DNA of 64,000 bases, from positions 124,001 through 188,000 of the forward strand of contig JARGPL010000009.1 in assembly GCA_029210175.1 (NCBI GenBank). The letters are read 5' to 3'. Numbering within the stretch: position 1 is the stretch's first letter; the number at the start of each line of letters is the position of its first letter. Of this stretch, positions 8,284-17,096 are shown piece after piece. This DNA is from Minwuia sp. (GTDB lineage: Bacteria; Pseudomonadota; Alphaproteobacteria; Minwuiales; Minwuiaceae). The translations under genes and the position numbers were made by a program. A model generated the notes under the pieces. That model did not search any database, was not told where the DNA came from, and saw nothing but the letters and a program-made list of their open reading frames with translations.

Positions 8284-9678
8284 ATGACCAAACGACTTTT
8301 CATCAAGACCTACGGCTGCCAGATGAACGTCTACGACTCGGAGCGTATGGCGGATATCCTGGCCCCGCTCGGCTATGCCGAAACCGCCAGCCCCGATGAC
8401 GCGGACATGGTGATCCTTAACACCTGCCACATCCGCGAGAAGGCGGCCGAAAAGGTATTCTCCGAGCTTGGCCGGATCCGCAAGCTGAAGGAACGGCGCA
8501 AGGCGGATGGCAATGACATGGTCATCGGTGTCGCAGGCTGTGTGGCGCAGGCGGAGGGCGACGAGATTGCCCGGCGTGCGCCCTATGTGGATATCGTCTT
8601 TGGCCCGCAGAGCTATCAGCACCTGCCCGAAATGGTCGCGCGTGCCGCGCGTGCCAACGGCCAGACGGTTCTGGAGACTGATTTCGATGTCGAGGACAAG
8701 TTCGACAAGCTGCCGGAAACATCCGCGAAGAACGGGCCGACTGCGTTCCTGACAATTCAGGAAGGTTGCGACAAGTTCTGCGCCTTCTGCGTTGTGCCCT
8801 ATACGCGCGGTGCCGAGTTCTCTCGCCCTGCCGCCGATATCCTGGCGGAGGCGCGGCGGCTGATGGCCAATGGTGCCGTCGAGATCACGTTGCTGGGCCA
8901 GAACGTCAACGCCTGGCATGGGGCGGCACCGGATGGTGGTGCCGAGTGGGCGCTGGGTCGCCTGATCCGCGAGCTGGCAGAAATCGATCGGCTTGCGCGC
9001 ATCCGCTACACCACGTCCCATCCGCTGGAGATGACGGCGGACCTTATAGCCGCCCATGCCGAGGTGCCGACCCTGATGCCCTATCTGCATCTGCCGGTCC
9101 AGTCAGGTGCCGACCGTATCCTGCACGCCATGAACCGGCGTCATGACCGCGATACCTATTTCCGGATCGTCGACAAGCTGCGCGATGCGCGCCCCGACAT
9201 CGCCCTGTCGTCGGATTTCATCGTTGGCTTCCCCGGTGAGACAGACCGCGATTTCGCGGACACGCTGAACCTTGTCACGCGGGTGACATACGCCCAGGCC
9301 TATTCTTTCAAGTACAGCCCGCGCCCCGGAACACCGGCGGCGGTGGAGACGGTGCAGGTCGATGAAGCGGTGAAGGATGAGCGGTTGCAGTCATTGCAGG
9401 CCCTGATCAATGCCCAGCAGGCGGCGTTCAATGCCGATATGTCCGGGCGGACGATGCCGGTATTGCTGGAACGGCCCGGGCGTCACGCCGGACAGCTGAT
9501 CGGGCGCAGCCCCTACATGCAGGCCGTCCACCTTCTGGCACCGGAGAGCTTGCGCAACCAGATCGCAGACGTCACCATCGAACAGGGCGGTGCCAACAGC
9601 CTTTCGGGCAGGCTCGCCCGCGAAGATGACATGCCCGGCAAACCTGATACGGGAACCGACGAAGTTCATGCTGCCTGA
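8284..9678 (+). CDS. miaB: tRNA-2-methylthio-N6-dimethylallyladenosine synthase MiaB
   Basis: This 464-residue radical-SAM methylthiotransferase adds a methylthio group to i6A37 of tRNA. The N-terminal UPF0004 domain has cysteines in [15 protein letters not shown] and AGCVAQ, holding the auxiliary Fe-S cluster. The radical-SAM cluster motif is [15 protein letters not shown], and a C-terminal TRAM domain binds [18 protein letters not shown] and [11 protein letters not shown] are strongly conserved MiaB stretches. Length is normal for the family. Confidence 0.96.
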   Translation: MTKRLFIKTYGCQMNVYDSERMADILAPLGYAETASPDDADMVILNTCHIREKAAEKVFSELGRIRKLKERRKADGNDMVIGVAGCVAQAEGDEIARRAPYVDIVFGPQSYQHLPEMVARAARANGQTVLETDFDVEDKFDKLPETSAKNGPTAFLTIQEGCDKFCAFCVVPYTRGAEFSRPAADILAEARRLMANGAVEITLLGQNVNAWHGAAPDGGAEWALGRLIRELAEIDRLARIRYTTSHPLEMTADLIAAHAEVPTLMPYLHLPVQSGADRILHAMNRRHDRDTYFRIVDKLRDARPDIALSSDFIVGFPGETDRDFADTLNLVTRVTYAQAYSFKYSPRPGTPAAVETVQVDEAVKDERLQSLQALINAQQAAFNADMSGRTMPVLLERPGRHAGQLIGRSPYMQAVHLLAPESLRNQIADVTIEQGGANSLSGRLAREDDMPGKPDTGTDEVHAA

Positions 9679-9698
9679 AGCGAAGGTCTGAAACGACT

Positions 9699-10694
9699 TT
9701 GACAACACCTGACAACGCGCGCACGTCCCAGGGCGGCCTGACGGTCGATTTCGAGGACAATCGCCTGCTCGGTGCCCTTTTCGGTGACCATGACAGCAAC
9801 CTTGCCCGGGTCGAACAGGAACTGGGCGTCAGTCTGACATCACGTGGCAACCGCCTGATCATTGGCGGTGATACGGCGTCCTGCGAGCGTGCCCGTGGCA
9901 TCCTGCAGGCGCTCTATCAGCGCGTGGAGCAGGGGGAGCCGGTGGGCCGTCGCGAAGTCGATGATGCCATCCGGCTGGGCCATGACAGCAAGGCGGCGGA
10001 CGGTGTTCTGATCCAGACCCGCAAGCGCGCGATCAAGCCGCGGTCGCCCAATCAGATCCACTACGCCCGCAACCTGCTGGAAAAGGAACTGGTCTTCGGC
10101 ATTGGCCCGGCCGGTACCGGCAAGACCTATCTGGCTGTGGCTGCGGCCGTGAACAAGATGCTTACCCATCAGGTCGATCGTATTGTCCTGTCGCGTCCGG
10201 CAGTGGAAGCGGGGGAACGTCTGGGCTTCCTGCCCGGTGACCTGCGCGACAAGGTCGATCCGTACCTGCGTCCACTCTACGATGCGCTTTACGACATGCT
10301 GCCAGCGGAACAGGTGGCCAAGAAGCTCGAGACCGGGGAGATCGAGGTCGCACCGCTTGCCTTCATGCGCGGTCGGACCCTGGCCAATGCCTACGTCATT
10401 CTGGATGAGGCGCAGAACACGACGCCGGTTCAGATGAAGATGCTGCTGACCCGTCTGGGCGAGAATTCCCGCATGGCGATCACCGGTGACTTGTCGCAGG
10501 TCGACCTGCCGCGTGGCACCACGTCCGGCCTGCGCGAAGCCATGCACGTGCTGAACGATGTGGAGGGGATCACCTTCACCTGGTTCGACGACAAGGATGT
10601 GGTCCGCCATCCGCTGGTGACGCGGATCGTGCGCGCCTACGCAGGGCATGAACAGGCTGAACTGTTCGACAATGGTGGCCGGATCGAGCGGTGA
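9699..10694 (+). CDS. ybeZ: PhoH-family ATPase (PhoH-like, ybeZ type)
   Basis: This 331-residue P-loop ATPase of the PhoH family is usually encoded beside ybeY and linked to 16S rRNA maturation and RNA metabolism. Walker A is GPAGTGKTYLA, Walker B is AYVILDEAQNTTP, and RPAVEAGERLGFLPG is the family signature. A KH-like RNA-binding region lies at the N-terminus (RGNRLIIGGDTASCERA). The start is TTG at 9699 with GAAGG upstream; no ATG or GTG gives the full N-terminus. It overlaps ybeY by four bases. Confidence 0.93.
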   Translation: MTTPDNARTSQGGLTVDFEDNRLLGALFGDHDSNLARVEQELGVSLTSRGNRLIIGGDTASCERARGILQALYQRVEQGEPVGRREVDDAIRLGHDSKAADGVLIQTRKRAIKPRSPNQIHYARNLLEKELVFGIGPAGTGKTYLAVAAAVNKMLTHQVDRIVLSRPAVEAGERLGFLPGDLRDKVDPYLRPLYDALYDMLPAEQVAKKLETGEIEVAPLAFMRGRTLANAYVILDEAQNTTPVQMKMLLTRLGENSRMAITGDLSQVDLPRGTTSGLREAMHVLNDVEGITFTWFDDKDVVRHPLVTRIVRAYAGHEQAELFDNGGRIER

Positions 10695-11197
10695 ACGCCA
10701 CGGATGCAGATCAGAACGCCATGAACGGACCCGAGGTCGAGGTGGTGATTTCCGCCGGTGACTGGCCGGGCGATGCGGTTGCGACAGTGCAGCGTGCTGT
10801 GCGTTCGGCGATTGCCGGGTTCGATGCTGCAGATGCCATGGGTGACATCTCCGTCGCTCTGATGGATGACGCATCGATCCGCGTTCTCAATCGCGACTTC
10901 CGCAACAAGGATGCGGCGACCAATGTCCTGTCTTTCCCGCTGGATGGGGAGGCGGAGATGCTGCCCCCTGGCGAAAACGCACCACTGGGCGACATCGCAG
11001 TGGCGCTGGAGACCGTGCAGCGCGAAGCCGCGGCGGAGGAGAAGGACTTTGGTGATCACCTCTCCCACATGATAGTGCACGGTACTCTGCATCTTCTGGG
11101 GTACGATCACGAACAGGACGACGATGCCGAGGAAATGGAGGCGCTGGAACGTGAGGTTCTGGCCACCATGGGCATCGCGGATCCCTACAGGACATGA
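10691..11197 (+). CDS. ybeY: Endoribonuclease YbeY, 16S rRNA maturation factor
   Basis: This is a 168-residue zinc-dependent endoribonuclease for 16S rRNA 3'-end maturation and ribosome quality control. The metal motif MIVHGTLHLLGYDHEQDDD holds the three histidines. VLSFPLDGEAE and LGDIAVALETVQREA precede it. GTG start, overlapping the phoH-like stop (GTGA), in the conserved order phoH-ybeY-corC-lnt. Confidence 0.95.
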   Translation: MNATDADQNAMNGPEVEVVISAGDWPGDAVATVQRAVRSAIAGFDAADAMGDISVALMDDASIRVLNRDFRNKDAATNVLSFPLDGEAEMLPPGENAPLGDIAVALETVQREAAAEEKDFGDHLSHMIVHGTLHLLGYDHEQDDDAEEMEALEREVLATMGIADPYRT

Positions 11198-11213
11198 CAG
11201 GAACGCGAAGGTA

Positions 11214-12155
11214 ATGAGCGACTCTTCTTCAAGTATGCAGCCCCGCGACGGCGGGGCCGACGACGAGAATGACAGCAGCAGCAGACGAGGATCCTGGCTG
11301 GCAGGCCTGGTCCGCAGCCTTTCGGGCGTCAGGCCCGAAGAGAATGGTTGGCGCGAGAGTCTGGAGGAATTGCTCGAAGAGCATGAGATCAGCGACTCGG
11401 AGCTGGGCGTCGAGGAACGCCACATGCTTTCCAACATCATCTCGCTTGGCGAGAAGCGTATCGAGGACGTGATGGTACCGCGCGCCGACATCGTGGCGCT
11501 GGAGCTTGGCTTGCCCCTGCAGGACATTGTCGAAGGCTATCTGGCCGCACCGCATTCGCGCCTGCCGATCTTCCGCGACAATCTGGACGATATTGTCGGC
11601 ATCCTGCACATCAAGGATCTGGTCCAGCTCTGGGGTCAGTCGGGGGAGGTGGACATCGTTCCGATCCTGCGTGACCCGCTTGTCGTGCCGCCCTCGAAGC
11701 CGGTGACGGATCTGCTGGTCGAGATGCGGGCGCAGCGTCGCCACTTTGCCATCGTTGTTGACGAATATGGTGGCGTTGACGGTCTGGTGACGATCGAGGA
11801 TCTGATCGAGGAAGTCGTTGGTGACATCCGCGATGAGCACGACACCGAAGAAGAGCCGATCTTCGTCGAGCATGAGGACGGCACGATCGAGGTCGACTCG
11901 CGCTATGAACTGGAAGCCTTTGAGGCCCGGGTCGATTGCGATCTGCTGACCGATGCGGATGATGAGGAAATCGATACGCTTGGCGGCTTCATCTTCGTCA
12001 CCCTCGGGCGGGTCCCGAAGCGCGGTGAGGTGGTCCGGCACGACTGCGGTCTGGAGTTCGAGATCGCGGATGCCGATCCCCGCCGTATCAAGCTGCTGCG
12101 TGTACGCCGGTACTCGGCTGGTATCGGGGAAGAAGGACAGGACAAGACGTCCTGA
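11214..12155 (+). CDS. corC: HlyC/CorC-family CBS-domain protein
   Basis: This 313-residue soluble protein has paired CBS domains (about residues 75-205: [50 protein letters not shown]) and a C-terminal transporter-associated CorC/HlyC domain. Homologues are tied to Mg2+/Co2+ efflux or membrane stress, but the biochemical role is not settled. The ATG at 11214 follows GAAGG and is preferred to an in-frame start inside ybeY. The stop overlaps lnt (ATGA). Confidence 0.9.
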   Translation: MSDSSSSMQPRDGGADDENDSSSRRGSWLAGLVRSLSGVRPEENGWRESLEELLEEHEISDSELGVEERHMLSNIISLGEKRIEDVMVPRADIVALELGLPLQDIVEGYLAAPHSRLPIFRDNLDDIVGILHIKDLVQLWGQSGEVDIVPILRDPLVVPPSKPVTDLLVEMRAQRRHFAIVVDEYGGVDGLVTIEDLIEEVVGDIRDEHDTEEEPIFVEHEDGTIEVDSRYELEAFEARVDCDLLTDADDEEIDTLGGFIFVTLGRVPKRGEVVRHDCGLEFEIADADPRRIKLLRVRRYSAGIGEEGQDKTS

Positions 12156-13720
12156 TGTGGACCCTGATCGGCCAGATTGCACGACGTGCAAAGGGGATCA
12201 GGGGCTGGACGCGACTTGTCGTGGCATTTCTGCTGGGTGCCCTGATGAGTCTGGGGTTCGCCCCGTTTCATTTCTTCCCGGTATTCCTGATCGGGTTTTC
12301 CGGCGTGCTGCTGCTGCTGCGCGGCGTCGACCGGGGGCGCAGCGCGTTTGCGCTCGGCTGGTGGTTCGGGTGGGGGCACTTCATCGCGGGCCTCTACTGG
12401 ATTGCGTCCGCTTTCCTCGTCGAGCCGGAAAAGTTCGCCTGGATGGTGCCGTTTCCGCTTCTGGGCCTGCCAGCGGTGCTCGCGGTCTTTCCAGCCTTGT
12501 CGGTCTGGGTCGCCTGGCGGCTGAGCCGACACGGATCTTGGCGCATGCTTCTTCTGGCAGCTGTCTGGACATTGCTGGAGGTGGTGCGCGGGCAGCTGCT
12601 GACTGGATTCCCCTGGAATCTCGTGGGCTATGGCTTCGGGTTTGCGGATGCTGCCATGCAGTCGGCGGCCTGGGTCGGGGTCTTCGGTCTCAGTTTCCTG
12701 ACCGTGCTTGTTGGTTCGGCTCCGGCGCTGTTGATGGCCGACCGTCGCGCCTGGAGGATTCCCGGGGCCGTGGCCCTGCTCTTCGCCCTGGTCATCGGGG
12801 CAGGGGCCATGCGCCTGCCGTCCCAGGAACAGATCTCGGCTGACAATGGGGGGCCGATGGTCAGGATCGTCCAGGCCAACGTGCCACAGCGCGAGAAATG
12901 GCGACCCGACCGGATCGAACCCAACTTTGCCCGTCATCTCGCGATGAGCATCCCGGCAGAAGGTGAACCGAAGCCTGACATCATCATCTGGCCCGAAACA
13001 TCGGCCACGTTCCTGATCAACGAGCATCAGGGCGCGCGTCAGCGGATGGCGATTGTTGCCGGGCAACTGGATGCCGTCATGCTGACCGGCGCGCCCCGCG
13101 TCGAGCGTTCAGCCGCCGGAGACCGTTTCTTCAATTCCGGGGTGGCGATCAATGCGGGGGCGGAGATCGTGGCAACGGCAGACAAGCGCCATCTCGTTCC
13201 CTTTGGCGAATATCTGCCATTCAGGCAGGTCCTTTCCCGAATCGGGCTGGAGAAGCTCGCCCAGGGCCGCGGCGATTTCTCCGCCGGGGCCGGCGACGGC
13301 CTCCTCAAGTTGCCGGGTCTGCCAAACGCGAAGGTGCTGATCTGCTACGAGGTGATCTTCGATGATGAAGCCGCGAGTGACGGTGAACGGCCTGGATGGC
13401 TGCTGTCCCTGACCAATGACGCCTGGTTCGGGGAACTGACCGGCCCGGATCAGCATTTCGCCATGGCCCGGTTCCGTGCAGTTGAACAAGCATTGCCCAT
13501 GGTTCGCGCGGCGGGAACCGGCATATCGGCAGTCGTTGACCCTTATGGCCAAGTCCGCATGCAGCTTGATTTAGGGGCAAGTGGCGTGGTTTCGGGCAAT
13601 TTGCCCGCGCCTGCACAAACAAGCCTGTTCTCCATTGCGGGAAGCTGGCCGACTGTTGCCATATGTTTTCTGGTTCTTCTCTTCGGATTTGTTGCAACAG
13701 CCACCGGTCATCGACGTTAA
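12155..13720 (+). CDS. lnt: Apolipoprotein N-acyltransferase Lnt
   Basis: This 521-residue inner-membrane enzyme adds the third acyl chain to outer-membrane lipoproteins. Several N-terminal membrane helices precede a periplasmic nitrilase-fold domain. The catalytic triad is visible as glutamate in WPETSATF, lysine in ADKRHLVPFGEYLP and cysteine in ICYEVIF. A C-terminal helix (SWPTVAICFLVLLFGFV) returns to the membrane. It ends the miaB-to-lnt run and is followed by a long regulatory gap. Confidence 0.95.
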   Translation: MWTLIGQIARRAKGIRGWTRLVVAFLLGALMSLGFAPFHFFPVFLIGFSGVLLLLRGVDRGRSAFALGWWFGWGHFIAGLYWIASAFLVEPEKFAWMVPFPLLGLPAVLAVFPALSVWVAWRLSRHGSWRMLLLAAVWTLLEVVRGQLLTGFPWNLVGYGFGFADAAMQSAAWVGVFGLSFLTVLVGSAPALLMADRRAWRIPGAVALLFALVIGAGAMRLPSQEQISADNGGPMVRIVQANVPQREKWRPDRIEPNFARHLAMSIPAEGEPKPDIIIWPETSATFLINEHQGARQRMAIVAGQLDAVMLTGAPRVERSAAGDRFFNSGVAINAGAEIVATADKRHLVPFGEYLPFRQVLSRIGLEKLAQGRGDFSAGAGDGLLKLPGLPNAKVLICYEVIFDDEAASDGERPGWLLSLTNDAWFGELTGPDQHFAMARFRAVEQALPMVRAAGTGISAVVDPYGQVRMQLDLGASGVVSGNLPAPAQTSLFSIAGSWPTVAICFLVLLFGFVATATGHRR

Positions 13721-13754
13721 ACGTGATTGTTGACACAAAACGGACACGGGACAT

Positions 13755-13890
13755 TTGAGTAAATTGCGAAGCACAATTGAGTAACGTCTCGTTAATGTGA
13801 CCATCAATTTGCGGGGCTGATCAAGTGTTAAGGCGTAGTCAGAGTTGTATCGTGCGTTTCTCACTTGACCCGTTGTCATGAAGTCTTCAT
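13755..13890 (+). promoter_or_regulatory. Candidate control region of the XRE regulator: direct repeats, CtrA-like half-consensus, palindrome
   Basis: The 260-base gap between lnt and the XRE gene holds several words. TTGAGTAA occurs twice, at 13755-13762 and 13777-13784, 22 bases apart. A near-CtrA site GTAA-N7-TTAA lies at 13781-13795. A perfect 13-base palindrome ATGAAGTCTTCAT lies at 13878-13890. TTGACC at about 13865 with CATAGA 17 bases later is a possible sigma-70 promoter that would place the palindrome between -35 and -10. All roles are inferred. Confidence 0.4.
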
Positions 13891-13980
13891 AGAACCTTGC
13901 ATAGCGGGGGTCGGGGAGTGGGCGCACGGTTATGCATCATTACCGCTGCGGAAACTCAAACTGAACGCGAGGCTTTGAAC

Positions 13981-14412
13981 TTGGCTGAACATCCACATCC
14001 GGTTGATATCTACGTCGGCAGCCGCATCAGGCTTTGTCGGACCCTGAAAGGGCTGAGCCAGCAGAAACTGGCCAATGCCCTGGGACTCACGTTCCAGCAG
14101 GTTCAGAAGTATGAACGCGGTGCAAATCGTGTTGGCGCCAGCCGTGTCTTCGAACTCAGCGAAATTCTGGATGTGCCGCCGTCATTCTTCTTTGATGGCG
14201 CCCCCCCGACGGGGAAGGGCGGCAGCGGTTCACCAACCGGACTGGCCGAATCGGATCCTGCACCGTTTGATTCGGAGCGTCTGTTCCGGCGCGAGATACT
14301 CGAATTCGTCCGCGCCTATGACAAGATTTCGGACCCGGCCGTGCGCAAGCGCCTTTTCGAGCTGGTCAAAGCCATTGGTACGCAGTTCGAGGCGAGCGAG
14401 AGCAAGGAATAG
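13981..14412 (+). CDS. XRE-family (Cro/CI) transcriptional regulator
   Basis: This is a 143-residue regulator with an N-terminal helix-turn-helix: VGSRIRLCRTLKGLSQQKLA, then GLTFQQVQKYERGANRVGASR. A C-terminal helix (EILEFVRAYDKISDPAVRKR) follows. The HTH resembles a very conserved alphaproteobacterial regulator often found just upstream of metK. I use TTG at 13981, preceded by GAGG, giving MAEHPHPVDIYVG at the N-terminus; a longer frame adds a poorly conserved leader. The palindrome at 13878 could be its own operator. Confidence 0.82.
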   Translation: MAEHPHPVDIYVGSRIRLCRTLKGLSQQKLANALGLTFQQVQKYERGANRVGASRVFELSEILDVPPSFFFDGAPPTGKGGSGSPTGLAESDPAPFDSERLFRREILEFVRAYDKISDPAVRKRLFELVKAIGTQFEASESKE

Positions 14413-14441
14413 GTTCCGACATCGGGGCTGAAGATCAATTG

Positions 14442-14479
14442 GGCCGCGCCAGTCACTTGACCGGGGCGGCCTTGCTTGT
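14442..14479 (+). terminator. Hairpin terminator after the XRE gene
   Basis: GGCCGCGCC (14442-14450) pairs with GGGGCGGCC (14463-14471) with one internal mismatch. A modest T-rich run, TTGCTTGT, follows. It would end the regulator transcript and isolate metK. The T tract is weak, so termination may be partial. Confidence 0.5.
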
Positions 14480-14515
14480 CACAAAGCGTCGCTTCTGATT
14501 ACCCAGAGCATTCCT
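14475..14515 (+). promoter_or_regulatory. Candidate SAM/SAH-type riboswitch in the metK leader
   Basis: The leader of metK contains, in order, UCACAA (14479-14484), GCUUCUG (14491-14497), UGAU (14496-14499) and CAGAGCA (14504-14510). GUCA (14478-14481) can pair with UGAU, and GCU(U)CUG can pair with CAGAGC. This gives the order of strands of an H-type pseudoknot. The words and order resemble the SAM/SAH riboswitch known upstream of alphaproteobacterial metK. Against it, spacings differ from the consensus, the two helices share two bases, an alternative AAGC/GCUU hairpin exists, and the Shine-Dalgarno GGAGGGG lies outside the fold. Confidence 0.35.
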
Positions 14516-14535
14516 AGCTGACAGGAGGGGCGACT

Positions 14536-15705
14536 TTGCCGCGGCAGAATTTTCTATTTACGTCCGAATCCGTTTCTGAAGGTCATCCAGACAAGGTCTG
14601 TGATCGCATTTCGGATGCCGTCGTCGATCTTTTCCTTGCTGCCGAGCCGGATGCCCGGGTTGCATGCGAGACGCTGACGACCACCAACCTGATCGTGCTT
14701 GCCGGGGAGACCCGGGGGCCGTCGTCCATCACCGATGACCTGATCGAGGAAGCTGCCCGTGGGGCAGTGAAGGCCATCGGCTACGAACAGGACGGTTTCC
14801 ACTGGAAGGATGCCGAGGTCCAGATCCACCTGCATGAGCAGTCTTCGGACATCGCGCAGGGCGTGGATGCTTCGGGCAACAAGGATCTGGGTGCCGGCGA
14901 TCAGGGCATCATGTTCGGTTACGCCGTGCGCGAGACCGAAGAACTGATGCCCGCGCCGATCCACTTGTCTCATCGTATCCTGCAGGACATGGCCACCGCG
15001 CGCCATGACGGCAGCCGTCCGGAGTTCGGGCCGGACGCGAAGAGCCAGGTGACGCTTGAATACCGCGATGGCAAGCCGGTGCGCGCGACCTCCGTCGTGG
15101 TGTCAACGCAGCACATCGAAGGCGTCGGCCACGAACAGGTGCGTGAACTGGTGCGTCCCTTCGTCGAATCGGCGTTGCCGGAAGGCTGGATGTGCCCCGA
15201 TGACGAGTTCTACGTGAACCCGACCGGCAACTTCGTGATCGGCGGCCCCGACGGGGATGCTGGCCTGACCGGGCGCAAGATCATCGTCGATACCTATGGC
15301 GGTGCGGCCCCGCATGGTGGCGGTGCGTTCTCCGGCAAGGATCCGACAAAGGTCGACCGTTCCGCCGCCTATGCGGCGCGCTATCTGGCGAAGAACGTCG
15401 TGGGTGCCGGTTTATCCGACCGCTGCATCATCCAGCTTTCATATGCCATTGGCGTGTCCAAGCCCCTGTCGGTCTATGTCGATCTGCAGGGTACGGGCAA
15501 TGTGGATGAGGCAAAGCTGGAAGCTGTCCTTCGCGATGTCATGGACCTCAGCCCGCGTGGCATCCGGGAGCATCTGGACCTGATGCGCCCCATCTATGAG
15601 CGTACGTCCGCCTATGGCCACTTTGGCCGGCCTGCGGATGCCGATGGCGGCTTTTCCTGGGAACGTCTTGATCTTGTTGATGCGCTGAAGGGCGCGTTTG
15701 CCTGA
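14536..15705 (+). CDS. metK: S-adenosylmethionine synthetase
   Basis: This 389-residue enzyme makes S-adenosylmethionine from methionine and ATP. Hallmarks are [20 protein letters not shown], the hexapeptide-like [12 protein letters not shown], and the P-loop region [19 protein letters not shown]. The start is TTG at 14536, seven bases after a very strong GGAGGGG ribosome site; this suits a weak start codon. Its leader may carry a SAM-responsive element. trmB follows 18 bases later. Confidence 0.96.
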   Translation: MPRQNFLFTSESVSEGHPDKVCDRISDAVVDLFLAAEPDARVACETLTTTNLIVLAGETRGPSSITDDLIEEAARGAVKAIGYEQDGFHWKDAEVQIHLHEQSSDIAQGVDASGNKDLGAGDQGIMFGYAVRETEELMPAPIHLSHRILQDMATARHDGSRPEFGPDAKSQVTLEYRDGKPVRATSVVVSTQHIEGVGHEQVRELVRPFVESALPEGWMCPDDEFYVNPTGNFVIGGPDGDAGLTGRKIIVDTYGGAAPHGGGAFSGKDPTKVDRSAAYAARYLAKNVVGAGLSDRCIIQLSYAIGVSKPLSVYVDLQGTGNVDEAKLEAVLRDVMDLSPRGIREHLDLMRPIYERTSAYGHFGRPADADGGFSWERLDLVDALKGAFA

Positions 15706-15723
15706 TCCCTGGTTTTCCCTTCC

Positions 15724-16416
15724 ATGACTGAGCAATCGCCCTATCGGTTTTACGGTCGCCGACAGGGCAAGAAACGAAGCGCGCGGCAGCAGCATCTTCT
15801 CGATGACGTGTTGCCGCGTTTTCGTGCTGATCCCGCTGATCCGACCGAAGGCTGCGCGGGCGATACACCTGTCTGGCTGGAGATCGGGTTCGGCGGTGCG
15901 GAACATCTGGTCGGCCAGGCGGTGGCGAATCCGGATGTGCGTCTGATCGGATGCGAGCCCTTCCTGGAAGGTGTCGTGAAGGCCCTGGATGGCATCGAGG
16001 CCGCGGCTCTGCGCAATGTCCGCATTCATGATGAGGACGTGCGACCGTTGCTGGATCAGTTGCCGGACGCCTGCATCGACCGTGTCTTCATCCTGTTTCC
16101 CGATCCCTGGCCGAAGACCCGCCACCACAAGCGCAGGATCGTTTCAGACACCACATTGGACAGTCTCGCCCGCGTCATGCGTCCGGGGGCGATGCTCAGG
16201 ATTGCGACCGACCACATGGGGTATGGACGCTGGATCCTGTTTCATGTGCTGCGTCACCCCGCGTTCCGGTGGACGGCGGATAGTGTGAGGGACTGGCTGG
16301 ACGTGCCGCCGGACCACGTGACCACCCGCTACCAGTCAAAATTGCTGGCAGGTTCGACACCATTGTTTCTGGCATTCGATCGCTGCCAGACCGGGGGCGC
16401 GCGAGAAGAAGGTTGA
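15724..16416 (+). CDS. trmB: tRNA (guanine-N7-)-methyltransferase TrmB
   Basis: This 230-residue SAM-dependent methyltransferase makes m7G46 in tRNA. The SAM loop is LEIGFGGAEHL, followed by GCEPFLEGVVKAL. The catalytic/tRNA stretch is FPDPWPKTRHHKRRIV, and TRYQSKLLAGSTP is conserved near the C-terminus. It lies directly after metK, which supplies its cofactor. Its stop codon lies inside the -35 box of the rimP promoter. Confidence 0.95.
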   Translation: MTEQSPYRFYGRRQGKKRSARQQHLLDDVLPRFRADPADPTEGCAGDTPVWLEIGFGGAEHLVGQAVANPDVRLIGCEPFLEGVVKALDGIEAAALRNVRIHDEDVRPLLDQLPDACIDRVFILFPDPWPKTRHHKRRIVSDTTLDSLARVMRPGAMLRIATDHMGYGRWILFHVLRHPAFRWTADSVRDWLDVPPDHVTTRYQSKLLAGSTPLFLAFDRCQTGGAREEG

Positions 16417-16440
16417 TATCCGGGCGTTTGGGGCTATAAC
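16413..16440 (+). promoter_or_regulatory. Sigma-70-type promoter of the rimP-nusA-infB operon
   Basis: TTGATA (16413-16418) and TATAAC (16435-16440) are separated by 16 bases. Both are close to consensus, and no other comparable promoter lies before rimP. The -35 box overlaps the trmB stop codon. Transcription would start near 16447. Confidence 0.65.
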
Positions 16441-16481
16441 CCCATCTACACCAGTAATCGCCTACCAGAGCGACCTTCAGG

Positions 16482-16504
16482 GTGGGCCAGCGGCCCACTT
16501 TTTT
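16482..16504 (+). terminator. Intrinsic terminator in the rimP leader (attenuator)
   Basis: GTGGGCC (16482-16488), loop AGC and GGCCCAC (16492-16498) form a perfect seven-pair stem, followed at once by six T residues. It lies about 35 bases after the predicted start of the promoter at 16413 and 40 bases before rimP. It can therefore end trmB readthrough and also stop new operon transcripts early. Premature terminators before nusA operons are known to be targets of NusA feedback in other bacteria; regulation here is inferred. Confidence 0.85.
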
Positions 16505-16544
16505 GTTTGTGGTGATTCGTCTGCTTGTGTCGTTTGGAGATTGA

Positions 16545-17093
16545 ATGTCGGGCACGCCGGGTGATCGGATATGGACACTGATCGAACCGTCCATTCTGGA
16601 CATGGGATACCGCCTGGTGCGGATACGCCATACTGGCGGCAAGCGTCCCACCGTCCAGATCATGGCCGAGCGGCTGTCGGACGGGGCCATGGGCATCGAC
16701 GACTGCGAAGCGGTAAGCCGTGCGGTTTCGGCGCTGCTGGATGTTGAAGACCCGATAGACGGTGCCTACGCACTGGAGGTTTCGTCGCCGGGTATCGATC
16801 GGCCGCTGGTGCGGCCGGAGGATTTCGAACGCTACAGCGGGCATGAGATCAAGGTGGAGCTGGCACGGCCGCTGGACGGCAGAAAGCGCTTCAAGGGTCA
16901 GTTGCTGGGGATTTCCGGCGACGTTGTCAGGGTGCGCATGAGTGGTGTGCCGGCGGCGGAAGCGGATGTGGAATTGGATTTCGATGCGATCGGAGAGGCA
17001 AAGCTCTTGCTGACCGACGCGTTGGTCGAAGCAAGCCTTCGCGAAAGCAAGGCACGGGAAACTGCCCGGAAGCAGACGAACGGAACGGAGTAG
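16545..17093 (+). CDS. rimP: Ribosome maturation factor RimP
   Basis: This 182-residue factor assists 30S subunit assembly. The N-terminal domain has [19 protein letters not shown] and [20 protein letters not shown], the strongest family signature. A C-terminal SH3-like domain follows ([14 protein letters not shown]). ATG with GGAGA upstream. First gene after the attenuator and co-transcribed with nusA, three bases downstream. Confidence 0.95.
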   Translation: MSGTPGDRIWTLIEPSILDMGYRLVRIRHTGGKRPTVQIMAERLSDGAMGIDDCEAVSRAVSALLDVEDPIDGAYALEVSSPGIDRPLVRPEDFERYSGHEIKVELARPLDGRKRFKGQLLGISGDVVRVRMSGVPAAEADVELDFDAIGEAKLLLTDALVEASLRESKARETARKQTNGTE

Positions 17094-17096
17094 AAG

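Noticed and set aside
14442-14535. SAM-II or SAM-V riboswitch in the metK leader
   Set aside because: The conserved core words of those classes are absent; only the SAM/SAH-type words are partly matched.
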